Positions 34,301 through 45,738 of a DNA stretch of 64,000 nucleotides are shown here, one piece after another; within the stretch, counting starts at the first letter, position 1; every line of letters begins with the position of its first letter. The stretch lies in the NCBI GenBank assembly GCA_035235625.1, contig CP141140.1:53191351-53255350 (forward strand), given 5' to 3'. Source of the stretch: Saururus chinensis (lineage: Eukaryota; Streptophyta; Magnoliopsida; Piperales; Saururaceae). The notes beneath the pieces were generated by a model that saw only the letters and a program-made list of their open reading frames with translations, was not told the DNA's origin and ran no database searches. Both the position numbers and the translations under genes were made by a program.

Positions 34301-35384
34301 GCATCTAATGTGTCTCATGGCATGGAAGAAATTGAGCAACTTCGATCCCAGGTTGATGTATCTCACGGTTTTCTGGAAATAGATCAACTCCAGGCTGGAG
34401 TTGGAGGGACTTTTTCCGAGGTTTTATCCCCATTGAGGGCAAATGACTTTACTCCCTTCTCTGCTGGTGCGATGCAGTCTCCAACTCGTTCACAAAACTT
34501 TGCAAGTGCTGAAGTACTCCCTACACCAGATCTAGTACTTGCTGAACCAAATCCTAACTTAAATGAAACACCTTCAGTTCGTTCAGAATGGAATACATTT
34601 CTATGGGAGAACACTAATCTCCCTACGATTCCGGATACCTTGAAATCTGCAGAGTCAGATGTGAGTCAGCATTTTAAATGATATTGTTATTGGCTAATGT
34701 AGACTTATTTGCTTGACTCAGCCTAAATTCTTGCGGGAGCTGAATTTTTCGGGGCCAGATAGTAGGCACTCTGGTAAGCATTAGATGATAATGTATTCTG
34801 TCAAATTCAGCATCTTTATTTTGTTGTTACACTCAACAAATCATTACCTCAATTATCAAGAAAGTACTTTTTCTAATATTTATTTTTTATTCATTCATGA
34901 TTTAAACTTTTTGAATTATTATGCACTTTGAATTTTAGGATGGGATGAAAATGATGTTGGCAGTTTATCTGCAAGAACAAGGTAAAGAAATTTCTCTAAT
35001 AGGTCTTAAGTTTAAATTTCTTCTTTCTGCCAATATCGTTTTTTAGCTCTGATGCATCTATTTGCAGGGTTGTAGCTCAGTATTTCATTAAAAAATTTCC
35101 AGCAGCCAAAATTTCAGATTTTCAGTCTGGAGAGTTGAGCTTGAACATGATACTGGATGGGAAAACGAGAAAACAGTGTGCATGGATTTTTTTCGTGACT
35201 CTGGTAAATACAGTTGTGTGTAATTATCCATGTCTATATTTTACCATTGTAAAATAGTTGTCCACTGGCTTTGCTCCTTGGGTAGGTTCTAAAAAGTAAT
35301 AGACTTATCGATGTACACCAAGACGAAGCATATGGGGATATTACTTTATCATTGAATGCCACAATTTTGAGCGAAAAGCTTTGA
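31375..35384 (+). CDS. Cohesin kleisin, RAD21/REC8 family, SYN3-like
   Basis: Kleisin subunit that closes the SMC1-SMC3 cohesin ring on chromosomes. Coding exons: 31375-31498, 32518-32779, 32862-32908, 32988-33037, 33136-33203, 33271-33611, 33742-33850, 33984-34120, 34197-34660, 34722-34773, 34939-34981, 35068-35203 and 35286-35384. Phases join consistently to 643 aa. The N-terminal Rad21/Rec8 domain (1 to about 105) starts MFYSHTYLGKKGPLGTVW, with FPEVPIALRLS-HLL-GIVRIYSRKVDYL. The basic KKKETRKRKHLFDG is mid-protein. The C-terminal winged helix (about 567-643) has QSGELSLN-IL-GKTRKQ and LIDVHQDEAYGDI. The N-terminus and length favour SYN3/RAD21.2 over SYN1/REC8, SYN2 or SYN4; this is by eye. 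ExxR separase-like sites include EVLR and EQLR. No break seen. Confidence 0.93.
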
Positions 35385-36290
35385 AGACTGTTTTACCACT
35401 TTTTTTGGTTATGCGGTGATGTAAAAAGGTACAAGCCCCTACTTGTTTTTTTTTTTAATCTTTATAGAAAATTTATTTAGCCACAATCTTTAACAAAACA
35501 TGCATGTGCCATTGTTGGTTTGCAAGAAGCTGGCACTTGGCAGAATTCTGTGGTGTCTTTTTGTTTTTTGTCAACTGAGCACTTGTTTCATGAATATGTT
35601 GTGCACAATAGCATTTCGATCAAGCATCAGAAGGCGTTCAACGGTTTATTTTTCTGGCAAACAAGAAAGTACCTTGGCATGAGTTGCAACTTTTTTTTCC
35701 TTTTCAGGATATTTATTGGATATTCATGCTAACAGCTTCGTAACAAATCCGTGGTTTTGTTTAGGTACTAGAAGCAATGTGGATGGAGTTCTGCTAACTT
35801 AAAAGTTTACTTAGACGAAGGCAATATTAGCTGTGTATAATAATTAGTTATAATTGTAATTAAAATCTTGGGTTAGCTTGAACAAATGTCTTATATTTAT
35901 TGTGCATAAAGCCTTTTATCTTCCACAACTATAGATTGCCCTCATCTTCTGACGAACTTTTTGTTAAAGAGGGACAGCTAATCACTTTAGTAGTTTTGAT
36001 CTTTTTTTTTTAAATTTTTTGTTAGCCTTGATTTGACCAAGTTGAATATTCTATCGTGTTGATCAACTTGAAGAATTATATAGAATCAGTTCAGTATATC
36101 AGCTGAAATTAAGTAGGATTTTCAAAGTTGACTTTGGTTTTGAAGTGAGTTTTTTACCTGGTTATCCATGTTTACTGGATGGGAAATGGGTATGGTATGG
36201 GTGAGAAATGTGGAGATAGGCATGAAGATGGATAAAGCCTTATTAGACCCATTATAGCACTAATTGCCCCCACTAGCGAGTTGTCCACCA
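35385..36290 (+). other. 3' UTR and flank of the cohesin gene
   Basis: Starts with the likely 3' UTR. Several AT-rich poly(A)-type stretches near 35830-35900 could end the transcript. No other feature. Confidence 0.5.
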
Positions 36291-36301
36291 TCTCCTTCAA
36301 C

Positions 36302-36505
36302 AAGAAGATAGTCACACTGCCACCTATTGGCATCCGCTTATACATGAACATGTAATTAGAGGCGATCGGAAACCTTGTAGTCTATGAGGCCTTGGCCGTG
36401 TTGGGGCTGCTGGTGCTGACGAGCTACATGGAGCTGATGAACGAGATCGTTAATATGGAGGACATGAGGGTGATGAGGGAGAGGGGAATTGTGCTGAACC
36501 ACTAA
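36302..36505 (+). pseudogene. DUF247/UPF0481 gene remnant
   Basis: The frame reads KIVTLPPIGIR, a stop, then EAIGNLVVYEAL, TSYMELMNEIVNMEDMRVM and RERGIVLNH followed by a stop. The order LPPI - NLVAYE - SY-LM--I--EDV - GI matches a conserved part of the plant DUF247 family, proteins of unknown biochemical role with a C-terminal membrane anchor. The rest of the about 450-aa protein is absent. Confidence 0.55.
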
Positions 36506-36537
36506 GGCTTTACGCTCCATGCCCGTCATAAAAAATA

Positions 36538-36641
36538 CTCCTGTTGTCCCACATGAATAGCTCTATTTAATTATTCAAAATGAATTAATTTTAACTTAAT
36601 TTGAAAAACCAAATGTAGTTATTAATGTGGGATGGAGGAAG
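36538..36641. mobile_element. Stowaway-like MITE, 104 bp
   Basis: Left end ctcctgttgtcccacat and right end atgtgggatggaggaag are inverted repeats close to the classic Stowaway CTCCCTCCGTCCC end, flanked by TA at 36536-36537 and 36642-36643. Confidence 0.85.
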
Positions 36642-36697
36642 TACTAGTTAACACAAAGAGAAATTAGATTTGAAGGTGGGGCACCTGTAGCCATTTC

Positions 36698-37027
36698 TTG
36701 ATGGCCAAGCACTTTCCAGCCTGTCATGAGCACCCCTCAGTTTATGTCAAGGAGTTGCATCTGGGAAGAGAATGGCGGGAAAGTGAGGGGACTGGTGCAA
36801 GGGGTTTGGGGATTGGAAAAACGCCATGGCAACCAGTCCCAATTGAAGTAATTGAAGCAATGGAAGCCAAATGGATTGAGAGGAATATCAAAGGGGAAGG
36901 AGGTAGAGGGAGTTCCACTTCTAGGGATCATGCTGATGAGGAAGAATTCCATTTTAACGATCATGATCAGAGGCTGAAAGATGTCTTTACTGAAGAATGG
37001 TATATCTTGTATCCAAAAGAGAACTGA
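36698..37027 (+). CDS. Unrecognised 109-codon ORF
   Basis: Starts MMAKHFPACHEHPS and continues with GREWRESEGTGARG, KTPWQPVPIEVIEAMEAKW and an acidic/His-rich tail ending EEWYILYPKEN. Composition looks like protein rather than noise, and the stop is followed by typical intergenic DNA. It could be a last exon or a fragment of a larger gene. No domain identified, no splice partner found. Confidence 0.35.
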   Translation: MMAKHFPACHEHPSVYVKELHLGREWRESEGTGARGLGIGKTPWQPVPIEVIEAMEAKWIERNIKGEGGRGSSTSRDHADEEEFHFNDHDQRLKDVFTEEWYILYPKEN

Positions 37028-38310
37028 TGTGTTTTATTTGCATCAGCTGGTATGTATTAAGAAAACCTAATTCCTTTCTTGCAAGCAATTTCCTTTCAGA
37101 TTAGTTGCAAATCCATGATATGAACCCCTCCAGTCTTCCAAGTGACATCATGATCTTGGTACCACATATTACCATTGTAAAAAAAGAACAGAAATAAAAG
37201 GAGTTTGGACTCTTGTCTACCAACTTAATTAAAAAGCTTCAATGGCATCATCTACGCCTGCTGTTGGACATGAAGGGGGAATCATAATCATAATCATAAT
37301 CAAGATTTTGTATACAGACACAAAGTCAATATTCCACAGTATTATCTACTTCTTCGTGTAGGAGCATTTATTTAGGATGACCACAAAAGTGGGAATACTG
37401 AATCATGTGAATTTATATCCGCTGGTGGAGCTTCACCTGCGGATTTAAAGCCCCGGATTAACGAAACTTTTTATTACGAGGGACAGCAGAATTTGCTTAC
37501 CATTCTAGCGTTGTATGTCTGATGTTTGTAATCCATCTAAATTACAAAAGAGTGATTCTAGGGGTTCCTCAAGTGAGTCCTCTGTTGCCTCCACCGTTTT
37601 GAGCACCTATTTCATCTGTCTTTTGATGTTAGGAAGGTCTGTTGAGTCAGGCATGGGGGATGCAGCAAAGGGCTGGTCCTGGATGATTAATAAGCATTTT
37701 TATTTTCTTTACAAAATTGTGCATTGTTGCTGAGGTTGATCAGTCAATGTCCTTGTTGCAGTGGTGGAAATCAGTCGGACAGACATCAAAATAAAGGGTT
37801 TGGTCTGCTCATGCTTATAATGTGCGCAGGCAGTATTGGCAAGTGTCTCTGTCCCACGGCCATGGAAATGGATGCGGATGAAGCTGTCTTCTACTGCTAC
37901 ATCTTTTATAGGTATTCACAGAGACAAGTTCTTCACTTCTGCGAATTGATGTCTTACCCAAGTAATATAGATCAATCGCGAGGAAAAAAAATCTGAATTG
38001 AGAGCTGGTTTAAAAAGAAAGAAAGAGGGAAAGGTATGCGGCAAATTTATGATCTCCTTAACAAAACCAATGAAACAATTCCTAACAGGAGAAAGTTGAA
38101 TCCCTTAACAATGCCAAAAAGTGCAATTCAATTCCCAAATTGCAAAAAATAGTCTTTGTTACATCCAAGTATTTACAATTTTGGGCGGGCCCTTATGGTG
38201 ACCACAACAACCCAACCAAATGTCATGCTCCTAACAAAGACATAAATCCAAACAAAGGTGGACTTTACTAGTAAAACATTAAACAGCACTAGTTTTGCAA
38301 TGTCATATTT
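37028..38310. other. Intergenic DNA, no clear gene
   Basis: Contains (aatcat)n at about 37280-37303 and ORFs at 37515-37733 and 37724-37996 without recognisable domains. 38040-38310 is the likely 3' flank of the minus-strand ORF that follows. Confidence 0.45.
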
Positions 38311-39150
38311 TCAATTAGACAAATTATGGCAAGAATCTTCCATATCCATTGGCAATTTACTGGACCGCATAGAGCCCCCGTTCTTGCTTTCCTGCAAATT
38401 AGTCTTCAGTGCGGTCATGATCTCGTGACTCTCGTCGTCAACTAAATCAGCCTTCTCTTTCCTGTCCCTTGAAATCCCCTGATTTCTCTCTATCTGCTGC
38501 TTTGGATCTCTGTTGGGTTCTTTCGCTATATACGACGTACTTTTAGTACTTTGTATCTTTGCATCTGTATTATTGTCCTCCTGGTCAGTCGGCCTAATTG
38601 ATCCAAAAGATGATGGATAATCCTCCATATCTAGGCCAGTCATCCAATTTCCTTGTCTTGGCTGCTGTTTGGTGACCTTGGATGTCTCTGCAGAGTCATA
38701 ACCAAATCCATTCCCCTTGCCCGTGTGAGTAATTCCAGCTGGGGTCATGTTTTTAACCTTCTCGTTTGATCTTGAAATTTCTTCTGCCTCCTCATTGGAG
38801 GGGACAAGCTTTTCATGCTTGCTGCTCTTGTATGTAAGGTTTTGGTCACCAGAAGGCAACGCTTTTGGCTTTATGGCAATATAGGAACCCACCTCAGGTA
38901 CAAATGACTCCGTTAAACCATCAGGTTCCTCACGTTTCCTCGTGTTGCTACCTCCCATGTCAGCTGTAGTTGGATAAGTAGAACCCACTTTTGGTTTTGT
39001 GTGACTATTGTTTTCCATCTCAGTGCCAGCAATGGCCTTTGCAGAACCCCAGTGGCCGTTTACGTAGCTCGTGCTGACTGTCCCTGTGTTTGCTACTGGC
39101 GTGCCATCTGCACTAGCAAAGGGCTTTCCACCCCTGGAGATGATAAACAA
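38311..39150 (-). CDS. Unrecognised hydrophilic protein, single open frame of about 280 codons
   Basis: A long open frame in AT-rich DNA, rich in Ser, Lys, Glu, Asn and Thr, with no membrane segment and no known domain; it reads like a disordered protein. There is no in-frame ATG at its left limit. A splice acceptor (atctccag, minus strand, about 39132-39139) directly precedes GGKPFASADG, so it is probably the last exon. A frame upstream, MGQIKKLRHLSKGVGEEPEK (from about 39275), may belong to an earlier exon, but I could not fix the intron. Confidence 0.5.
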   Translation of the reverse strand: MFIISRGGKPFASADGTPVANTGTVSTSYVNGHWGSAKAIAGTEMENNSHTKPKVGSTYPTTADMGGSNTRKREEPDGLTESFVPEVGSYIAIKPKALPSGDQNLTYKSSKHEKLVPSNEEAEEISRSNEKVKNMTPAGITHTGKGNGFGYDSAETSKVTKQQPRQGNWMTGLDMEDYPSSFGSIRPTDQEDNNTDAKIQSTKSTSYIAKEPNRDPKQQIERNQGISRDRKEKADLVDDESHEIMTALKTNLQESKNGGSMRSSKLPMDMEDSCHNLSN

Positions 39151-39329
39151 CAACAGAGTTTCTCAGCCACTCCGCGCATGATAAGTCGTTGCTGTTGCTG
39201 ATGTTGTTTGCCTTCTCAGGTTCCTCCCCAACCCCCTTAGAAAGGTGACGAAGTTTTTTGATCTGACCCATGAGGCTGGAGATGAAAGACTTGTTTAGCC
39301 GTCAGCCATGTCTGTATCTGGTGTGTGCC

Positions 39330-39572
39330 AAATGAGGTCTGGTGGAAGAAAGAGTCTACCCCACAGAGCAGTGGTGGAACCTTCCAGGTCATCCTTGGAT
39401 ATGGTTAACTCTAACCTAACCTAATCATGTCCACACGTAGGGGATAAAGTTGTTGTTTAAAAAATATGTGAAGACAACACTTCACGGCTGCATTATACTT
39501 ACTATAAATTAAGAAATAAAGATTCTTCAATCAAGACGTTGGATGCAACTTTTGCCTTTAAAAAAAAAAAAT
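39330..39572. other. Intergenic DNA
   Basis: Upstream side of the preceding ORF; no promoter motif identified. Confidence 0.4.
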
Positions 39573-39925
39573 AATATAATTTTTATAGATTCAAACATAA
39601 AAAATTATATAAATTATAATTAAAAAAATTATTTATTATTTTAAATTACTTTAAAAAATATTTTTTAAAGTTATGTTCTTTTTTGCTACGCAGGCACCAG
39701 CTAAGTAGTTAGTATTTACATAATTTTTTTAAAAATTTTAAATTAATTTTATCGTTTAAAAGGATGAAATTAATTTTAAGTTGATTTTGTCATTCTAAAT
39801 GACGAAATCGGTTTAAGAGCACTTGACCTGATTTCGTTGTTTTGAACGAGTTAATTTCGTCGTTCAGAAGGACAAAATCATCTTAAGTTAATTTCATCAT
39901 TCTAAACGACGAAATCATATTTGTT
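39573..39925. mobile_element. MULE-like fragment with internal repeats
   Basis: aaaattatataaattataatt ... gctacgcaggcaccagctaagtagttagta matches the terminal repeat of the element at 20771-22023. Inside, a segment containing cattctaaacgacgaaatc occurs twice, about 107 bp apart, together with aaggacaaaatc as in the 22.2-kb hairpins. Confidence 0.5.
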
Positions 39926-40327
39926 TTAACGCGACTCCGCCTTTGCCTCCAGTCGCATTTCCAGTCATGTTTTGCTGCCGATCCAAGGTTTATCCTACCT
40001 CCGGTTCCCGTCGTTCTCTCCGCACCGGTCTTGCTTCCATCGTCCGACCCACCGCCGGTCCCGCTTCCTCCACCTTGCCACCGTTTACCATCATTTGCTA
40101 TCCAAGCCACGCCAAATTCGCCCCACCGCCGTGGTACCCTAATTTTCTCTAATTCGAACATATGTGCAATGTAGGCTCAGTCAAGTAGATATATTTAAGT
40201 CTTATATTTTTACACTAAGCTAAACATAAAGAATGTATTAAATCTTTGTTGTTTAGGATTATTGCTTTAAAGTTCAAAGGAAATTTAGGCCCGTTCAGGC
40301 CTATCGCACTCCCATTTTAGTATTTTG

Positions 40328-40330
<3 letters not shown>

Positions 40331-40366
<36 letters not shown>
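40331..40366. repeat. (AT)n microsatellite
   Basis: About 17 at units. Confidence 0.95.
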
Positions 40367-40368
<2 letters not shown>

Positions 40369-40559
40369 GGTAAAAATAATAAATAATTAGTTATAGCCTT
40401 ATCACGGGACAAGTACCCTTATTAATATATTAACTATACTAATTTACCTTTAGGGGTGATTATGGGTTAATAAACGGTGTAAGAATGTATTCATTCTTTT
40501 GGAGCAAATGTGTGACCTAAATATATTATTATAGATTGTGCTTTGACTATGCAGAACCT

Positions 40560-41553
40560 TGAGTCATAGAGTCTTAGCTTCCTTAGAGTTTTAACTAAAA
40601 AGTTTGTAAAGACTTATTTTTCTCAGAGTTGGGGAATGGTGAAGATTGCGATACGCTTCTTCATCGCCATGACGGTTTGGGTATTGACCATAGGGTCTTT
40701 ATCGTGGGTCTTCCGCAAGTCATCCCAGGATCATATAGTGCTTACAAAAAGTGGAGTTGCATGAGCATCATGGAAGGCATGTGCTTCTCGCCAATATGTG
40801 TCTCTGAGCATAGTTAGGATCCATTTTTTCATATTCGTAGCAGGCCATTGAGAGCCTTGGGGTTTGGGTTAAGTCGTTGTTAAGCAGTCTACTTCAAGGC
40901 TAGAGTCTGGCATTCAAAGTTGTTGCAGAGATCAACCTCTGCATCAGTTTTAATTATTTTGGTGGTTTAGTCTCTGATATTTGAACTTTATTGTTTTAAG
41001 GCTTTTAACATTGTGAGAACGGGTTGACGGCTTGGTTATAACAGAGCTAGATAACATTAGAATAATTATCAATGGCTTATGAGTAATCATTAAAAACCAA
41101 AGCTTAGTCCCTCAATGAGTTTTATAAATTTGTTCGATCCTAGTGAGTATACTCATACATCTTTGTGATGAGGTACCTCAGAGGAGGAGTAGCAGAGTAG
41201 TTGGATTCGTGGAGCAGGAACTCACTGCTTCAGAGTAGGTTTTGCTTAATTTTCATTAGATTGTAATATAGCACGAGAGTTGTCATTCATACTTTATTTG
41301 TTACTCTCTGTTGGTTATCAGATTTGGCACATGGACGAGACCTGACTCTTTATTTAATGAATTATATTGACTATTATGGTTATTCATGGTTTGATATTAT
41401 CAGTATATTGAAAAACGATAGTCAAGGATTGAGGTTTATTTTAGTCGATGGTTTGCATAATTTGACTTGAATTAAAAGAAAAAATAATAATTTACTCGAA
41501 TTTTTTGCTGCATTTACTTTGAAAATGTTATTTAGAGAACCCTGGTCATGACA
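40560..41553 (+). repeat. Degenerate third copy of the 3.6-kb LTR family
   Basis: 40627-40840 closely matches 48361-48560 of the solo LTR at 45739 (catcgccatgacggtttggg, atcatggaaggc, ctgagcatag segments), in the same orientation. The right end ccctggtcatgaca at about 41553 corresponds to that LTR's end. The left part is too diverged to follow beyond about 40560. Confidence 0.6.
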
Positions 41554-43949
41554 TAGACATAAGGGTTTGGTATGAAAAATAACCAAGGTCTTCTAGCTCT
41601 CTAAGAACGAGTTCCCTGACCCGAGAGTCATGTTTGAATGGACTAGATTATTAAAAGATGATTGGTCTTGTGTAGCTTAAGATATGAGGCTTCAATAATT
41701 ATGAAAGATGAAACTTCAACCATTTGGGTCCATGAGCCCTTGTGAGCCTTAACTTTATAGCGTGGATGGGGCAGGAAGACTTCAGAATACCTGAAGTCCG
41801 AATGTAGGTAGTTCATAGTCTAGTGAGGCAAGACTGTAAACATAGCATGGCTACCGTGTCATAGAGAACCTTTGACTTGTACTTATGAAGTTAGAGACTT
41901 ATGAGTGAGAGTCACATTATATTTGAAAAGATTCATTAATGCATGCTTAATTGTTGTACTTTTGATGATTTGAAGTATAATATTCATTCAAATGGAATTT
42001 ATGTTGGTTACTGTACTCATTCAGTTGGAATGTTGTGAAATAATTCTTTGATGTATTATAGTTTTCCTTTAGTCATCCCACTGGGTATATTCATATACTC
42101 ACCATTTATTTTAATGCAGGTTCTTCAGAAAAATAAGCAGGTAGGAGACAGTTATGCTAAAAGAGGACGTGAAGTTCTTAGTTCTATGTAGAATTTTTTG
42201 ATCTTGATAATAAACTTTACATGGTGTATAAATTTTAAAATATAAGCATGAGAGTGTCAATTACTTATATATTATGCAATTTGATATGTACACGGGTAAG
42301 ACCATGTGTGATTTGATTATGATTTTATCATGTCTTATATATAAATACACAAGGGTTTGATTATTTATATGTTCGAAAATAAGTGAGTCACATCTTGGGT
42401 TTGTATATTTGTAGAAGGATTTGACAAATGAGTTTCTAAAAGTTTTGTTTCCTCTAATTTTTAATTTAAAAAATAAATTGAGAAAATTCAGTGTGTGACA
42501 TCTTGGGATGAACCAATGAGCTATAAAGTAAGAGCTTAAAAAACTCAAACTACTAACCTCTACCCAAACTAGAAGTCCATTCTCTAGATGAATTATTAAT
42601 CACCAAGATACCTTGATGTTTTTCCTTTCAAGTTTGATCTTTGTCTTTTTTAATAGGACTCTTCCAATTAAAGCCCTCTTCCATTGTGTTGTTAAAGCTT
42701 CTTCAAGATCCCTTTATGAACAAACTTGCTTAGTAACTTGTGTTATATTTGTAATGTGTTTAATCATTCTTCTTTAGTTCAGAAGTGTTCATGGAATAAA
42801 TCACTCGCCTTTTAGGATTTTCTCTCAAGTATGCAAGGTGAAATAGAGAAGAACTTTGGTGTAAAACTCTCTTGTCTCTAAGAAATTTTGTTTCCCCTCT
42901 CTCCAATTCATAATAATAAAGACTTAAATAGTCTTCAAAGTCGGCTAGGGTTTCAGTATTTTAATTAGAAAGAAACTATTTCCGGATGGACTTAAACTAA
43001 GCAATTAAATACAAATGGATTAATCGTTCCACATGGTGATCGATTGCTCCCTGCTTTGCTCGAATTTGGATGCTCAATCGATTGATCCTTCATCCATACA
43101 ATGTATCGATAAAGTTATTGGAATCCGTTTGTCAAACATCAATTGATCCATTAAACCAACGATCAATTGCTTAGATTACGGTGATCGACGAATTAGACAA
43201 CTGATTGTTCTTTTCTTATACCCGATCGATCTTTTCTTGCAACGGATGTTCGGTAGGTCAATTGTTAAAAATCTAAACAATTATTCAACATTGATTGATC
43301 AATTCTCAAGGATGATCTATCATTATTGAACATTAATTGTGATTTTTTTATTTTTTTGTGCAAAAATATTTTTTAAAGATATCTATTCTAATCTAAATCT
43401 AAGTATTTGTGCATGTGAGTGTAAAATTTACCTTTATCACTCAATTAAGTTTTCCATCTTGAAAATAAGAACTCGTCATCTTCTTTTTTTCAAGAAAATC
43501 AATTTCAAATATGACTTTTATCGCATCATTAATCTTTATTATATTCATAAGACTCAAAACATATACTATTTCGATATAGTTTTGTTCATCGAAATTAAGC
43601 CAACTGCAAGACATATATACCCATATGTTCTAACAAAGATACCTATTGTTAGGTCTATAACTTAGGCAAAGTTTATATCAACCAACATCGTAATTAAAAT
43701 ACTAATGAATCATATAGTTAGGAAACAAAGGCTTGATTTCAAGAAAAAGATTGTTGGATTGCTACAACCATATCCATGCCCCCATGAATTGATGTAATAG
43801 AAGAATTCGAAGATTACTTAATAATTATAATTTGTTGGTATGGGGAAGTGACATTCTATATTTAAGAATTAATAAAAATTGTAACCATAATCAAAGCATA
43901 GAGGCTGAAAGCTCCATAATCATAGGAGAACAAAATCCACCTATGATGA
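41554..43949. other. AT-rich DNA, probably old LTR debris
   Basis: 42085-42160 has 'tatattcatatactcacc' followed by a pyrimidine tract and 'gcag', as in plant Ty3 LTRs. The rest, including 42500-43949, has no credible ORF or identified repeat. Confidence 0.4.
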
Positions 43950-43954
43950 GAAAA

Positions 43955-44555
43955 TGTTGAATTTGTTTGACTTGATATAAAATGAGAAGAAAGCCGTGCC
44001 ACTTTGTTTGACCAAAAATTAAAACCGGAACGCGCTTTGATTGTTGTGATGGTTATTTTGTGATAAATCTGCCGTTTTGGCTTGATAAGTGACGTCTCTT
44101 CATAAGATCATCAAAAAATGAGTTTTGGGGTGCATTTTCTTCAAATATATCCAAGAAAGAGTCCTAGATTAAAAGAGAATGAAAAATACAGAGTTCATCC
44201 TTCTTTTGAGAAAAACTCTGAAAGATCACTCCTTTATACTCTATCTGAATTTTTGAGTCCGTCATTGAGCAATAGCATCTCCTTTGATCGAGATCCAGTC
44301 TGGTTGATTGGAAGTGCACCATTAATCAGACGGTGTTGTTTGTTGTATCTTGGGAACGAAATGCAGTTGAACGCCTATGCACAGAGGGCGACGTATCTGT
44401 TTCAAGGACAACATGTAAGCGCCTCAAACTAGGTTCAAATTTCTCTTCTCTCTGATATTTAATTTATATATTTGTAAATATATTTATGTGTGATGATTTG
44501 CATGATAATTGTGACTTGTATTCAATCTGCCCTCTTTTATATGCATACCCCAACA
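43955..44555 (+). repeat. 5' LTR of copia #2 (601 bp)
   Basis: TGTTGAATTTG ... CCCCAACA. Aligns along its length with the 3' LTR, with scattered differences and small gaps, so the insertion is not recent. Confidence 0.95.
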
Positions 44556-44603
44556 ATCTTGAAACAGAGATTGTGATATTGTTGATTGAATACTACTGCA
44601 ATT
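44556..44603 (+). other. Non-canonical primer binding region of copia #2
   Basis: The bases after the LTR (atcttgaaacagagattg) do not match the initiator tRNA-Met site TGGTATCAGAGC used by most plant copia elements. A different tRNA primer or mutation are both possible. Confidence 0.5.
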
Positions 44604-45500
44604 ATGGGTGTTGACAAATCTCTGAAACCTGAGAAGTTTAATAGAAAAAATTTCATGAGATGGTAGACAAAGATGAAATTTTAGCTGATTTAATTGAACA
44701 GATTCTATGTGATTTCTGATGCTGTTGCAGATAAAACTATCTTCGAAATTTGATAAAACTACTAGTTCTTCTAATGTTGGAATTGCTAAGCCTCATGATA
44801 GTGATAAATTCATACAAGATGATGAACTGTGCCATGGTCAAATTCTTAGTGTTTTGAGCAATGAGTTGTATGATCTGCATGTGAACACTAAATCTGCCAA
44901 AGAATTATGGGATACTCTTGATAAAAAATTTGGAAAAGAGCATGAAGGGAAAGAAAAGTATGTTGTGGGTGAGTACTTTGACTATAAGATAGTTGATAAC
45001 AAATTTGTTAGAGACCAGGTAGTTGAAATACATAATTTGGTAGCTAAGATCATTGGGAAAGGAATTGCCATTAACGAGAGGCTCCAAGTTCCTGCTCTTA
45101 TCGACAAACTACCACCCTCATGGCAAGATTTCCAAATTAACTTGAAGCACAAGAGGGATGCAATGCCCGTTGATGACCTTATTGTGGCCATCCAAATTGA
45201 AGAGAAACACAAGGCTAAGATGAAAATCTTGCAAGTTTCTTCTTCTGTGGCCATTGACAGTGCTCAAGCTAATGTTGTGGAAGGAAAACCCAAGTTTTTT
45301 GGTAACAAGAAGAAGAACAAGAAGTTTAAGAATCAACCTTTCAAACTTGGTTCAAATATCCAAAAGGACAAGAAGTTGAAGGTTTGCTGGGTCTATGGGA
45401 AACCTGGACATTTTGCAAATAAGTGCAAAGAGAAGAAAGGCCAGGACCAGAGTCATGGTGGGGCTACATCTTCTGCTCAGGCTAATATGGTTACTTCATA
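44604..45500 (+). pseudogene. Copia #2 gag
   Basis: Starts MGVDKSLKPEKF at 44604, with stops early on. The main open frame, 44719-45621, encodes a UBN2-type gag domain (AKELWDTLDKKFG ... LIDKLPPSWQDF). The zinc knuckle is CWVYGKPGHFANKC, in which the second Cys of CX2C is Tyr, so zinc binding is probably lost. Confidence 0.88.
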
Positions 45501-45738
45501 TGGCAGGTTAGTAGTAACTAATTGTAAAATTAACTTAGCATGTAAACCTACTGATTGGTGGGTTGATATAGGGGCAACTGTTCATATCGGTGTTGATGTT
45601 TCTTCTTTTTCTTTCTATTAGGAAGTAAAAGATAGGATAGTGACGAATGGGGAACTCCTTTGTGGCTAGAGTTCATGGAGTTGGAATTTTGGACATCCGG
45701 TTTACATTGGGGAACACGCTGACTCTCCATAATGTGTT
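45501..45738 (+). pseudogene. Copia #2 protease, left part
   Basis: WWVDIGATVHIG carries the catalytic Asp, but the usual DTG/DSG is DIG. A frameshift follows near 45621; MGNSFVARVHGVG continues in another frame to LTLHNV, where the solo LTR interrupts. Confidence 0.8.

Noticed and set aside
39883-40161. Overlapping ORFs on both strands
   Set aside because: Low-complexity GC-rich patch next to MULE-like DNA; no recognisable protein.
43339-43665. 108-codon plus-strand ORF
   Set aside because: AT-rich, Phe/Ile/Lys composition, no domain.
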